From Kalaharituber pfeilii (taxonomy: Eukaryota > Ascomycota > Pezizomycetes > Pezizales > Pezizaceae), in assembly GCA_015179045.1 (NCBI GenBank), contig WHUZ01000088.1:62001-126000 (forward strand): a stretch of 64,000 nucleotides of DNA, read 5' to 3'. The position numbers and the translations under genes were made by a program. Of this stretch, positions 21,505 to 33,004 are shown piece after piece. How positions within the stretch are numbered: the first letter of the stretch is position 1; each line of letters opens with the position of its first letter. The notes beneath the pieces are model-generated. The model did not search any database, was not told the DNA's origin, and saw nothing but the letters and a program-made list of their open reading frames with translations.

Positions 21505-21587
21505 TTAGGCGTAGGCATGCAAATTGAGAGGCGGGGATGGGCGGGGGTGGAGACCCTGTTACAGCTGCTGAATGAACAGGGGTGTTT

Positions 21588-21660
21588 CTTTTTTTTTTTT
21601 TTTAAATAAACTATTATGAAGTAACCCCGCATACCGCGATTCACTAGCGTAAGGGAGTTC
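21588..21660 (-). mobile_element. LINE tail fragment (family B/C)
   Basis: Poly(T), then GTAACCCCGCATACCGCGA and TCACTAGCGTAAGGG, a decayed reverse complement of the GGGGTTAC tail. No duplication found. Confidence 0.45.
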
Positions 21661-21785
21661 AAAAGTGGGTGGAATTGTGGAGTTTTCGAACCGGCCCATG
21701 CGTAATATAGGTGTATCTTTTCTACTGAATTGAAAATTTATTGAATAATATTATGTATAGAATGTAAATATGATGGGGAGAGAGA

Positions 21786-21822
21786 TTTTTTTTTTTTTTT
21801 TTTATATATCATTTATCGCTTA
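21786..21822 (-). mobile_element. 37 nt micro-insertion truncated in the hairpin
   Basis: Poly(T), ATATATCATTTATCGCTTA, which is the last part of the LINE A tail. It is bounded by the perfect 13 bp duplication ATGGGGAGAGAGA at 21773-21785 and 21823-21835. Confidence 0.88.
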
Positions 21823-22189
21823 ATGGGGAGAGAGAGCAAAGAAGAGTAGAACAGGAACCATTGGCACCCCCCGACACAGCACAGCTCCCACGGACTGGTC
21901 AGGTACCTCAATCCGGTAATTGCTGAACTAGATACACTCATACATGTCATAATCATACATCGTACCCAACAGCCGCCTTAGTCATCTCCTCACAAAGTGG
22001 AACGCTGGTGTCCTTAGTGATGGAGGTAACAATAATCGCCATAGACAGGTATAGCATTATGGGCCCTAGCATGGTTCGAGTTCGATTTCGAGGTGCGGAG
22101 GAGGGTTGTCCAGCATCTGTCTGAAAAAGATGGACTATAATGCTCTGGTTCAAACTATGCATCAAACGCCTTGTTTGGGCCGGGGAGTA

Positions 22190-22194
<5 letters not shown>

Positions 22195-22220
<26 letters not shown>

Positions 22221-22257
22221 CATTACTCGCATGCCGCCCTGGGGGCTATGGCGAGGT
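22195..22257 (-). mobile_element. 63 nt hairpin-tail insertion with AT-repeat tail
   Basis: Reverse complement of the hairpin (CATTACTCGCATGCCGCCC...GGGCTATGGCGAGG) after an (AT)n stretch where poly(T) would be. The 13 bp duplication GGGGAGTATATAT lies at 22182-22194 and 22258-22270. The AT-rich tail may be a mutated or expanded poly(A). Confidence 0.85.
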
Positions 22258-22270
22258 GGGGAGTATATAT

Positions 22271-24100
22271 CTTGTTTTGATTTTTTTTTCTTTTTTTCAT
22301 TATTACGACTACTGTACCTCAGTCGTGCGTGGCAAACCTTGCACTAGTGCTCTAGAGCCGCTTTTTTCCTGATCTCGCGCCGTATCGGTCAACAACAATA
22401 GGTCACATTGCTTGTTAAGCCGAATGATGTAACAGCCATATCGTTCAAAAAGAATTTCCAATGCATTGGTGAATAATGCGGACCTACTGTATGTCGGTCC
22501 AACACTTGAACCATCCGAGGATAGACCAACCCATCGGCCACTCGTATCCATTCCTGAATCCGTCACAACAGATCTTTGCTGAGCGCCTAAGTACCTAGTA
22601 TATTCGTAGCTGGGGTTAGTTAGTAAACGCGGTTCGTGCCATTCGTTGCTCACACAATCTGAAACGCAACATGGAAGCCAGAAAATAGCATTGTGTGAGG
22701 TTGCTCGTATTTTGGTACTTCGCAAATGTATTGGGTGTAACACAATCTCCACTAAATTAGATTACATTTTTTTTTTTTTTTGGCATGAGCATAGTCGGTA
22801 TAGCCGTTAATCTATCCAAGAGTAACGTTCAAGCCCTTTTCTTTATAGGTGCTTGACGAAACGGTGATCGACAACCAAGTGCCTAGATACTCTATGTGGT
22901 GTGCAACCTTAGAGTCGGGGGGTGCCTAAACGAGATGTTTCTCCGCATCATATCTATTTTCCTTCTGTATATTTTCCTCGATGGTAGGGCTCGCATATAA
23001 TTTACGGGTGCGAGAAAGGAAGGTACATGTTCGCACAGTAGGTATCACCGAATTAGGAAACCTTTCAAAAAACCAAGTTATTGCTGTTCGGAGATTTACC
23101 CACTATACTACAGCTAGTTAATTGCCCGATCGGAATATTCTACCCCACCACCACGCAATCATGGCGGTAATCTAGAATGCAGATGCATAGCCGGCAGCGC
23201 CATCCGCCGATGCTGCTTGCGCCCCCAGGTGTATTATTACCACGGATGAACTTTAATATTCAAATTAACGTTAAGATTCTCACCTGCGTCGGATCTAAGA
23301 TCCATAGTACGTTCCTGGGTCACACACAGCTAGTCCCTGCTTATAAGATGTTAAGCTGTTACTTGATTGGACGTTGAATGGCAGAGATACCGCTGTCATT
23401 ACACAGTTTATAGGGCTCATGCAATTTCATGGGAATTGCCGAATTTCAGCCTGACCCTGGAAGCTCAAATGGTATATGAGTAGTAATTAAAGCGTGCGGA
23501 GTATAGGCGCGAATGACGTAAGTTTCAATTTAGCAATGTAAACTTTAGATTGCGATGTATGCACTTTGATCCATCTACAGGGCTTCGCAAATGTCGTTTG
23601 CAGATTTACCAATGTTTGAACAAATTTGCAAACACGAGGCATTGTCAATTCCTAATGCAGTGTGACAACCTGGTGATTTTTCTCTTCAGCTTTGCGGCAG
23701 TGAGTTTCGGCATTTCCGTGCGTGCGGCATCCCCAACCTAAATATGAGTCGCTGAGGGGGAGCGCATAGCTTAACTCTATTTTTGCATTACTTACCTAAC
23801 TCGGACTGAGCGATGCAGACAAGACATCGGACCAATGCGGTAGTAAAGCAGTCCTCAAATTGCATCACCCTGGTTCGTCTTAACCGCTCTCACCGAAAAC
23901 GAGCCTCACCACCTTGTACTCAAATTCCCAAATTCACGGAGATATGCGATGCGCGAGGTGTCCATGCTACAATCGATCTCCATGTCACGCCGCACATCTC
24001 GCCTGAGCAGCAGTCCTTCCGTTCTGCGAAATCGCATTGTATTACAGCAACTACCACGTAATGTTATGATATTTCTTCCTGAATATCACGCAATGACTGG
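22271..24100. other. Intergenic, one unsupported ORF
   Basis: A 147-codon open frame on the minus strand (22309-22752) has no domain, signal peptide or homologue that I recognise, so I do not call it a gene. The rest holds only short overlapping frames. Confidence 0.4.
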
Positions 24101-24111
24101 CCCTGGAATTG

Positions 24112-24118
24112 TATAAAG
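24112..24118 (+). promoter_or_regulatory. TATA box of the secreted-protein gene
   Basis: TATAAAG lies about 215 nt before the ATG at 24328. The stretch between is pyrimidine-rich (CCCTCCTC, CTTCCTTCTTCCC, CTCTCCTC), as in highly expressed fungal genes, and suggests a long 5' UTR. Confidence 0.6.
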
Positions 24119-24327
24119 AGAACTCAAGTTCCCTCCTCGACCGCTTCCTTCTTCCCTCACCACCCACCGAACAATCAATCCTCCCTTCCCATCATTCTTC
24201 TCTCCTCAGAACTTCATTTGAGTGTCAACCCCGCCACTTTAGCTCCGAACATCTCTTAGTCGCGACTTGACACCCTACTTGGAACCAACTTATCAAGTCC
24301 TAACTTCGAATCTCAAGCACATTCAAA

Positions 24328-24975
24328 ATGAAGTTCACCACTGCCTTCCTGGCTCTTGCTTTCTCCGCCATCGCTGTCAACGCCCTTGCCATCCCGGCAG
24401 TCGAGGTCAATGCTCGCGATATCCAGGTCGCAGACTCAACTCTCGCCAAACGCGAGGCTGCTCCGGCCCCTGCTGCGGCGCCAGCACTTGCCGTGAATCC
24501 TGTACCCCCAGTGGAGGTTGATGATGATGAAGATGTCCCTGAGGTCCCAGAGGATGAGAACGATGTTGTGAAGCTCGCTGACCCTGAGGAGGAGGAATTC
24601 CTCCGCAGCCTTGCCAACCTTCCAGAAGATGATGACGATGATGATGCACTCGAGCGCCGTGACTCCATTGAGAGAGGTGGGATTGTCGACAAGATTGTGC
24701 AGATCCTCCTCAAGAAAATCAGCAAGACATCCCTTGGCAAGAAGGTCTGGAATGCTCTTGGTGGTGGCCTGCGAAAGTTCATCACAAAGTACTTGAAGAG
24801 CAAGGCCAAGAGCCTCAGCAAGATCACCAAAGCGCACAGGAACTGGCTCAAGAACATGATCAAGGGTACCTTGAAGAAGGTCTTGAAGAGCATCGTTGGT
24901 AGCTGGGCAGCTGGTAAGGTGTTGGACATTGTTGCCCCATGGGTGGTGGATAGTATCCTTCGAATTATCTACTAA
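24328..24975 (+). CDS. Secreted preproprotein with cationic, cysteine-free C-terminal domain
   Basis: Single exon, 215 residues. Residues 1-21 form a signal peptide with a hydrophobic core ending in Ala-rich sequence. A KR pair at 41-42 followed by EAAPAPAAAP resembles a Kex2 site with dipeptide trimming. Residues 63-108 are very acidic (runs of D and E). An RR pair at 110-111 is a second Kex2-type site. The remaining ~104 residues hold about 19 Lys and 4 Arg against about 5 acidic residues, no Cys, and alternating hydrophobic/Lys spacing that suggests amphipathic helices. The acidic part may hold the basic part inactive until cleavage. A cationic antimicrobial or effector-like role is an inference; I recognise no family. 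A TATA box and a 3' UTR intron support expression. Confidence 0.85.
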   Translation: MKFTTAFLALAFSAIAVNALAIPAVEVNARDIQVADSTLAKREAAPAPAAAPALAVNPVPPVEVDDDEDVPEVPEDENDVVKLADPEEEEFLRSLANLPEDDDDDDALERRDSIERGGIVDKIVQILLKKISKTSLGKKVWNALGGGLRKFITKYLKSKAKSLSKITKAHRNWLKNMIKGTLKKVLKSIVGSWAAGKVLDIVAPWVVDSILRIIY

Positions 24976-24997
24976 ATGTGATCCGAGGTTACGGATG

Positions 24998-25060
24998 GTA
25001 AGTTAGCGCCATTAACGTAGATGGGCTTATTTGAAAGAATACTGACTTCTGGAATGCTAG
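24998..25060 (+). other. Predicted 3' UTR intron
   Basis: Donor GTAAGT at 24998, branch-like ACTGAC at 25041-25046 and acceptor GCTAG ending at 25060 give a 63 nt intron, 22 nt after the stop codon. Confidence 0.55.
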
Positions 25061-25325
25061 GACATGACAAACTACGGACAACGAACAGAGCACACGTCAA
25101 CCTACAAAGGGGATGATTATACAGTCGGAAATGAATGTTCTCAAGATGACTGGCGGTTTAGGAATATGATAACCATTTAGTCCACAATGGACTACAGATT
25201 TCCTATTCTTCGAACTCTCATTGATTTTGGTGGTATTTTATATACAAAATGCAATATTATATATGTCAGGGGGCAAGTGGATCTGGGATCTTGTTTTGCG
25301 GTTGCTCTTGATTTGCTTTTTTCCT

Positions 25326-25382
25326 ACCTCGCCATAGCCTATCAGGCAGCACGCGAGTAATGATATAAAAAAAAAAAAAAAA
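25326..25382 (+). mobile_element. 57 nt hairpin-tail micro-insertion
   Basis: ACCTCGCCATAGCC...CAGCACGCGAGTAATGATAT and poly(A), with the perfect 13 bp duplication TTGCTTTTTTCCT at 25313-25325 and 25383-25395. The stem carries changes, so it is older than some copies. Confidence 0.9.
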
Positions 25383-25395
25383 TTGCTTTTTTCCT

Positions 25396-26806
25396 GATTC
25401 CGTTGCATTTTTTTCCAAGTTTCCCTTAGGCTAGTGTTTCAGAGGCAGGATTCCTCATGTTCAGGATATTGGTCAGATGGTAATAGTGGGATAATTTCGT
25501 GGAATTGGAAGAAATTTTTGTTCTAGTAATAGTTATCAAAGTTAGCTGGTTAACTTTGAATTCCCTCCGCGGGAACTGAATTTACTCTCAAATACAGCAA
25601 TGTCTCGTTGATGAAATTCATCATCTGCGACTAATGGTGAAGAACACAAACGCAGTGCATATGTGACTTCATCCCCTCTATTGCATGCTAAGTCTCTGGT
25701 GTAGTATGGCTGAGCTGAAGCAGGGGAGTCTGTGCGCATGGTCAGTTAGTGATACTTCCGAAAGTGGTAACGGCCCGCTATGAGGCTGAGATTAGATATC
25801 GATATATCAAGAATGCCCCTTGCATAATATTCCACTCATTTGGGCGCATCTATGGTCATAAGACCTATGCTACGTAGATCGATCTGCGGGCCAAAGCCCG
25901 AATACTATTCCCAGGACTCTTTTGGGCTTCATGGATTTAGACACTGCCTCCTAAACTTTGCAAACCCAACGTAGATTGCCGTCGAGTAAGTGAGATCGTG
26001 TACCAAATACTGACAGGCCACCAACTACCTTCAAGCGAGGAGAGAAAGATGATTTGCTCATACCTCTATGCAGACAATATTTCCCAAAGAAAACTCATGG
26101 AACTCTCAGCAATGAAGTGCATGGTAGAACGGGCTCAATATGACCTGCACGACGGAATGCTCTGAACGGCGAAGTGGAACAAACTTAATTCACCAGTATG
26201 GCAGTATGCTGTCAACTGCAGTTTATAGCGGAACGCCTCAACTGTCAGATCTGGACTCATAGCTCATATCATAAACATCACACGCAGACAGTTTGGTCAT
26301 GCGGCCAGACATACATACGATATCAATCATGACATCACATACAGAGAGCGACGCAACGACGGCAGGCGCTAGAGGAAGAAACACGGGCAGGAGAGGAGAA
26401 GAGAAAGTGAGCATGAAAGCTGTAGGAAAGAACATGCGACAAAATTATTGAGGAATCAAATAGAACAGTTAGGAAATGGAGCTTGAGGAAAACGGCTGGA
26501 AATGTCACGTGTTGGTTAACGCATGAAGCAGATGGATAAGCCAAATGAAAATAATGAGAAATAGAAGCGCGGAAAATCCCCCATGGGACAGTAAGGATGA
26601 TCAAGACACACTACTATGGTCTACCGGGAGATAGTGCATGTGAGATGGGAATCACAGAATCGTAATATCAATACTCAGACATGCCATACCATTGGCTGCA
26701 CATAATCAACAATCCTTACTTGAATACCCTCATTTCCGCAGTTTTGCCCTTGATCCACTTTCAGTCGGCTCTATTGTACCAATGTCATGGCATTCATTGC
26801 AAGCTC
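25396..26806. other. Intergenic, no supported gene
   Basis: Short frames only, on both strands. No repeats from the families seen elsewhere were found. The last bases are the 3' flank of the lectin gene. Confidence 0.45.
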
Positions 26807-27736
26807 TCAAAAGTTTGGATCAAACGCCAGATATCCCATATTGGTCGAATACATTCTACTATCACTCCAAGTGTCTGCGCGCCACAGGAACCCATACTGA
26901 TTCGTCTCCGGCCCCTCCACGACTTTTGTAGCAAGCCTGAAGGAGGTGCCTGCCCAGAAATCGCAGCTGCTGATACCGATAAAGATTCTGGGCTTGCTTC
27001 CAAAAGCCGTCTAATACGGTTGCAAACAATGTTAGTTTCCGTGTACATTTATGGGGAGTGCTAAGTGTTGAGGATACGGCCAAAGACCTACCTCTCCGAC
27101 AAACGACTTGTACCATGCATTACTCGGTTGGGGGTTCTCCCAAGACCGGAAAAGATTTGTGGAGACATCTCCACTGGTGATCCCTGGGGTCCCCTCCGGA
27201 TACGCAACCCATGTCACGCCTAACTCCAACACAATCGTGTCCGCCCAAGTCCACAGCTTCAGTGTGAACCCGTTGTCAGTTTCATCAATTGCCCCCACAC
27301 CTACCCTCCAATTATGATTCTTATCAAAATGTATCCCATTCAAAAACACGGCCACTTTTGCCTTCCTGATAAACGGTTGGGAGAACTGGATTGGGATGTG
27401 CTTGGGCCCATCTGCGAGAGTGAGTGGTTCAGTCATGTTATAAGTCCCAGTGCGGAGGACTGGGTGATTTGCGGGAATCTCGAGCCAGCTGCAGGTTGCG
27501 GAGTGGATGATAGCGTTTCGGGAGTCGAGGATAGCATTGTAGGTGGGGTGGGAGCCTTTTTCAATCCATTGATAGGAAGCGGAGAGGTGAATATCGGTTG
27601 TGCGGGAGGCATCAAGGCCAGTGAGGGCAAAGGCGAGGGAAGGAAGGGGGTGCCCCGCTTGGATGGGTCGGGTCCAGTAAATGGAGGTGGCTTTGGGGTT
27701 CTTTTGGTCCCAGGTCCGGATGTTGACAGTTGACAT
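26807..27736 (-). CDS. H-type lectin-domain protein with three modules
   Basis: Two exons, 27736-27092 and 27010-26807 (849 nt, 282 residues). The donor is GTAGGT; the acceptor is TTAG with an ACTAAC branch 20 nt upstream; the intron is 81 nt and phase 0. Stopping at 27032, the simple open frame misses the last module. Each module follows the H-type lectin pattern: a FSQPF/FGSKP start, a V-FLNGIHFDKN or I-FIGISSCDFWAG strand, R at the centre, then GFTLKLWTWADT or GFLWRADTWSDS and a closing V-W-A-Y or MGYLAF strand. Module positions are roughly 30-95, 125-190 and 215-280. H-type lectins bind GalNAc/Gal-type glycans; no signal peptide is visible, so the protein is probably cytoplasmic or non-classically exported. 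Confidence 0.8.
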
Positions 27737-28390
27737 TATGGAGGCTGATAGTTCTTATAAAGAGGAAGAGTATCAAAAAGAGGTACAATCTGTGGAGCTT
27801 TAACGCAACCTCCAGGCATGTTATAGAATATTCCATAATTACAATCAAGTGGCGGGGTTGTCGCCTCATCGCGCAGCGCCAAGGAAAAATTAACAACCTG
27901 ACGGCCATATGCAGTGTTACTTCCCACAGAGCAGGGAATTCAAACTGGCAGTTTAAATTGGTGCGCCGCTGAGCATTGCGGTGTTACTTCAATTGAGATC
28001 TTCGTGTCAATTTGATGCTAATGGGGGCTATGCAAGTGAGCAGTAAATGGCTACTATATACTTAGCTATCTTTTTTTTTTGGTCAAGCAACCCCGGCTGC
28101 CAGCGAAATACTTAGCTATCGCCAGCCTGTTAGCAGCCTGTACCTTATTAATCTCCAAGCTAAGTAAGTATCGAGTGTGCCTGGGCCACCCAAGTTAATT
28201 TTTTGGACAAATTGGTCAGTGGCCCAGGCTATTCGACGGCTGGCTCTATTTTTTTAACTCGTTATCACCAGTGTGCTCAACGGACAATATGACAAATGCT
28301 GTAGTTCAACTTCTGAAATGCTATAGACGTCAGTCAGCTATTGTAGTTTTCAGTACGTTGTCACTTGGGCCTCTATTGTAATCAGTCTTC
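27737..28390. other. Intergenic with one LINE tail
   Basis: Upstream region of the lectin gene. Apart from the 28071-28107 insertion there is no coding or repeat structure I can support. Confidence 0.4.
28071..28107 (-). mobile_element. 37 nt LINE C tail micro-insertion
   Basis: Poly(T), GGTCAAGCAACCCCGGCTGC, CAGCGAA, a decayed reverse complement of the GGGGTTACGTGA tail. It is bounded by the perfect 13 bp duplication ATACTTAGCTATC at 28058-28070 and 28108-28120. Confidence 0.85.
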
Positions 28391-28453
28391 ATCGCCATAG
28401 CCCACAGGGCGGTAAGCGATAAATGATATAAAAAAAAAAAAAAAAAAAAAAAA
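28391..28453 (+). mobile_element. Hairpin-tail insertion without clear duplication
   Basis: ATCGCCATAGCCCACAGGGC, GGTAAGCGATAAATGATAT and a long poly(A). It is the LINE A tail with a changed lower stem that still pairs (ATCGC with GCGAT). No target duplication is evident. Confidence 0.7.
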
Positions 28454-28616
28454 TTGCGACCTTATTGAATTTTCGGTTGGCATCGCCTATTTAGGCGAAT
28501 ATTAGGTAGTCACTAAAACTCACCTGGGCCATCAATGCCTCTATCATGACCAAATCATTGCCAACAGGATGAGGGCATGCAAACGACTCCAACTAATGAT
28601 GCATGGGGTGAAGGAG

Positions 28617-28670
28617 GCCCTGCCTTGGCGAACAGCTGCATGCGGGGTCACGTGAAAAAAAAAAAAAAAA
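28617..28670 (+). mobile_element. 54 nt LINE B tail micro-insertion
   Basis: GCCCTGCCTTGGCGAAC, AGCTGCATGCGGGGTCACGTG and poly(A), between two copies of GGGGTGAAGGAG (28605-28616 and 28671-28682). It splits an unrecognised short reading frame (28674-28988). Confidence 0.9.
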
Positions 28671-28892
28671 GGGGTGAAGGAGAAGCGGGCCTTCCTCGAA
28701 CTGCTGCAAAAATACAGTGCAATGGACGTCAAAGAGGACAAAGGGGTCGTATTGTTGGACGATGCGCAGTGGGAAGAGGAACCACTAGGAGTGTTGACGG
28801 GTCGAAATATTGATGAAAGGGGCGTGAGAATGTGTACACAATGCGTGCTACCTCAGCGTAGCAATAAGAGAATACCGAAGGGAGTACTTGCC

Positions 28893-29285
28893 TTTTTTTT
28901 TAATATATATATATATAAAAATCAATACTACCGCACTGGGGAATACGACGAGATTAGTTACATAGGAGATAAAAGGAAAATAAAATAAAACAAGAGATAA
29001 TAGCATCAAGCCGCCAATATCGTCAAGATACCTGGCACCCACTCTCCCGTATGCCCTCAATGACTCCAATGTGACGTCCAGTCGACAGCCATCATCTTTC
29101 TATCCATCTCATGACCTGCACCAGTGGATCTGCCTCATCCTCCTTTCCTTCTGGTGGAGATCTGATTGCATCCCGGTCCACTGGTCGCCCTAGGCTCCTC
29201 CGTATCTCACACCTGCACTAGATGTGTTCCATTGTTTCCTCCTCCAGTCCGCACCTTCAGCAGTACTCGTTGTTATTGATGTCAT
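28893..29285 (-). mobile_element. Decayed LINE A 3' end
   Basis: On the minus strand, a YCRCGLEEETMEHI-like Cys/His remnant with stops and an EGKEDEADPLV-like end precede a degraded tail and poly(A) near 28893-28950. The hairpin no longer pairs. Its 5' edge coincides with the left edge of the segmental duplication at 29289. Confidence 0.6.
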
Positions 29286-29288
29286 TAA

Positions 29289-31504
29289 GTCTATTGAATG
29301 AAGAATTGCAAGAAAAATATACTAATATACGTCAATGTGGCACAAAACGATCTTGTTACGGATTGCAACTGGCCGATTTGCAAACCGTTGCACCAAAAGG
29401 TAGAACTACCAGTGACCGCCGGTAGTACGGTCGTCCGAATATATAGGAGTATCCGTCGGTCGCGCGCCTCGGTCGCGCTGCCGCATGCCACCTTGGTCAT
29501 GCCCCATGTCACGCCACCCCGTCGTGACAAACGTTGTACAAAGTAACATAAGCGCCAGGTGACAGTAGGCGCGTGATGGATAAAAACAGTGAAACGAAGC
29601 ACACGTGAGGGACGGATGATCTGCTTTTACAGTGTGGGGGGAAGAAGAGAAGGAGGAATCTGGTGGTTGGAGCATTAACGTGGTGATAGATTGTGAGGGT
29701 ACTCGCGTCTGTCCCCTCGTAGGTAATGGGCTCGAGGCCGAGGGCACGAGGCGAATAGCACGAGGCGAATAGCACGAGGCAGCATAAGATGTATATTGAA
29801 GTCTAGAGAAAGAACAGTCCAGGAGTTTCTCCTCCCTGAAATACCCTCCATACCATCTCGCTATCGTCACTACCCGAAGAAGTAAGGACCCTCCATGCCA
29901 TCGTGCTACTACCCTAAGAGGTAACATCTCACTACTACCCAAAGAAGTAACCTCACATAGACGTTATAATGAGCTAATTTTTGTATGCTCTACGATTATT
30001 TTGCGAGTATTGATCCAGAATGAGAAGGACAAAATCCAATAAATTGAAAAGAATACTTATCCCACCGTTTACTGATCGTTCAACATACGATAATGTAAAT
30101 GGACGACTCAGGTACCTTGCCCCCTTTCCAACAAAGTAGGCCTGAATCCGATACAAGTGCAGTTAGAAAACGCCCCGGAAAATGTACAGACTCAATGTAC
30201 GTTGCAGCCTCTCCAGAGTTATGAAGCCAAAATTTCTCCCGGCTACCGCACGTTTCACTAGATGTAAAGCCCAATGAGTCGGTAAGGCTCAGGTATGCAA
30301 TCGGGAGACTGTTTGTCTGGAATGAAAACATGCCGTTTGGGTGCTTTACGATAGTGAAAGTCTCGTCCGGACCAGATTTTGAGGTCGCTGATGCCTTCCC
30401 ATTCCTAACCGAAATAAATTTGTCGAAGTGTGGTGACTTGAGCATAACCTGTATTGGCCTAAAGGTTTCGTACTTGACTCTCATTTCTTCGAGATCCTTC
30501 TCCAATTGTTTCTTCTCGCTTGCGATCTTCTGGTTGTACTCTTGGTACTCTTCACGTGCATTTAGCTTCACCTCCAGCTACAACGTTTGTCTTCTCTCAC
30601 CTTGAATCTTCTTTCCCTCTTGCCCTTGCAGTAAATCCATGTGGTTAATCCGTTCCTCTAGCTGCTTTATAATCGTTTCCTTCATTTGCAATGTATCTTT
30701 CATATGGTTGATCATCATTTGTTTTGTTTGCAGCGAATCATCTGAAATTGCGAGCTTCGTTTGTAGCTTTGCGATGGTCATTTGGTTTGTTTGCAATGAA
30801 TCATCGGAAATCGCAAGGTTTGTTGGTAGTTTTTCTATGGGTGTTCTGTGCTCGCTATGGTGTGGCTGTTGTTGTACTTCAGGGATCGCCGTGCTTTCGC
30901 CCAGGGTATCAGAGCGGGCAGGTGTGCACATTGCGTGGTCAGGTACAAGCAAAAGCCTTTCGCGGTAAGGTTTCCGCGCCTACGTATCAACTTAGTCAAT
31001 TGCAAAAATCAGTTCAAAATGAAATGCCATAATACAGCGTTGATAAGCTTTGCGAAAATCACTTGGGGATGAATGTTGTTGAGATTCCCCACACAGAACC
31101 ATTCCCATAAACTGTCGAGCTTCTCCTCAGTCAGGAAGTCATCGGCCTCCGGTGCCAAGTCGCGGTCGCGTTGTGGAACTTCCAGGAGGATTCGCGACAT
31201 GGCGTTAGTATATACTGAGAGGAACGGCTGATTGTAGGAATAATGATTTCTGTAATATGCAGTTGAGAAACTATGAGAACAGGGCGAGAAAATGAAACTT
31301 GATCTTCGTCCCAGGTTGTCGAGTTAGGCTTACGCGTCAGGCCTCCAGCCATTTATTCGGGACCAAACCCCCGATCGCTGATGTCAGGACGCAACCAAAT
31401 GGGACCTCCACCAGTATCATTGGTATGCAACTGACTGGGTTTACCAAAATTAATAAATCGCCAGAAAAAAGCAAAAAAGGATAAAAAAAAAAGCATATGC
31501 AATA
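29289..31504. repeat. Segmental duplication, copy A (about 2.2 kb)
   Basis: From GTCTATTGAATGAAGAATTGC to GCATATGCAATA this matches 38259-40516 in the same orientation with few differences. Copy B has gained a hairpin-tail insertion. Both hold the coiled-coil/trefoil gene. The foldback element starts at the right edge of copy A. Confidence 0.92.
30080..31200 (-). CDS. Coiled-coil protein with putative beta-trefoil C-terminus, copy A
   Basis: Three-exon model: 31200-31063, 30979-30601 and 30549-30080 (987 nt, 328 residues). Intron 1 (83 nt) is GTGATT...CGTAG with a GACTAAG branch. Intron 2 (51 nt) is GTGAGA...GTGAAG with GCTAAAT, and it removes an in-frame TAG that both copies share. The N-terminus is acidic (LTEEKLDSLWEWFCVGNLNN). 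The middle is a coiled coil with a repeated NLAISDDSLQTNQMTIAKLQ unit. Residues ~200-328 look like a fascin/trefoil-type beta domain: HFDKFISVRNGKASA, SGPDETFTIVKH, GMFSFQTN, AYLSLTD, REKFWLHN. The role is unknown. The paralogue keeps every exon in frame although indels separate the copies, which supports the model. Confidence 0.65.
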
Positions 31505-33004
31505 CCAGTACCGTATGGGTAACGATGTGACACACCGGTAACGCTGCGCACCTTGGCGCTGGTTTTGCACCCTCCTCAACATGAAAATGTCAGGCATATC
31601 TCACAGAATATATTTCTAATATGTATGATGAATTAATTATAGACTATATTGACTGCGCTGATTCTGAATTTGAAGGGAAAAAAGTGAAAATGCTACTTCT
31701 ACGGCATCTACAGTTGCCTCACCCCTCTACCTTATGAAATAACCTCCTCTAGCACCTACTAGCAAATACCAACTCACTGCAATGCTCTACCTGCTCATGC
31801 AATAGTAGGAATGGTAGCAATGGTGCTACCAGTGCTATATTACAATACATGAGTAGTAATAGCTTGAGATCTGTAACATAGCACTGTATGCTCCTGTAGC
31901 AAGAAATTGTGCATAACTAAGAAATTGAGTATTTCCGGATGTGATAACAAAGAATTTCTGTGAGTGCAAATAGCTCTCAAGGGGGCTCAGATTGAAGCCA
32001 GAGCATGGTGGAATACATGGAATTATCTTCCGCATATTCATTGAGCCAATTCCTAGGAGATGAGTAATCACCTATTTGGAATATCCCAAATCCTATGCTA
32101 GACATACTCTGAGCAGCCAAGTGTCTATGATCCTACCTAAGATCTTATTTATCTTGACATATACTCTATTACCTATTCTGAGGAAGCGTAGCTAGTTTGG
32201 TCGTGTTTGGCTACATCATGGGGTCATCATGGGCTATAGAGTAAGCAGCCTGCCTATGTTAGTTAGGTATGCCACATCGTGACTAGTTTTCAGCTACCCA
32301 AAACTATTAACCCATACTACCAGCTGTATTAAAATATCTTCTTCTATATGTCTTTATATTTGTAGCTTTAGAGAGTATCTACGCATCAGTTGTACTCTAC
32401 AACAGTGTAGTATTAATATGTACCTGCATAACCGACAATATACTATTGATATGACAGCCCCACTCTAGATATGAAACTAGATACCTATGATACTTGGCAG
32501 CTCAGAGTATGTCTAGCATAGGATTTGGGATATACCAAATAGGTCACTACCCATCTCCTAAAAATTGGCTTGATGAATATGCGGAAGATAATTCCATGTA
32601 TTCTACCATGCTCTGGCTTCAATTTGAGCCCCCTTAAGAGCTCTTTGCACTCACAGGAATTTTTTGTTGTCACATCCGGAAAATGCTCAATTTCTTAGTT
32701 ATGCACAATTTCTTGCTACAGGAGCATACAGTGCTATGTTACAGATCTCAAGCTGTTACTACACATGTATTGTAATATAGCACTAGTAGTACCATTGCTA
32801 CCATTCCTACTATTCTATGAGCAGGTAGAGCGTTGCAGTAAGTTGGTATTTGCTGGTAGGTGCCAGAGGAGGTTATTTCATAAGGTAGAGGGGTGAGGCA
32901 ACTGTAGATGCTGTAGGAGTAGCATTTTCACTTTTTTTCCCTTCAAATTCAGATTCAGCGCAGTCACTACGGTTTATAATTAATGCATCATACATAATAG
33001 AAAT

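Noticed and set aside
22309..22752. A 147-residue protein gene on the minus strand
   Set aside because: No domain, signal peptide, splice pattern or paralogue in the window, and composition like the surrounding sequence.
28674..28988. Protein-coding gene split by a LINE tail
   Set aside because: The frame is short and unrecognised on both sides of the insertion. The insertion is real, but a host gene is not shown.
30578..30952. Treating the coiled-coil and trefoil parts as two genes separated by a TAG stop
   Set aside because: A 51 nt intron with standard ends removes the stop and keeps the frame, and both duplicate copies agree.
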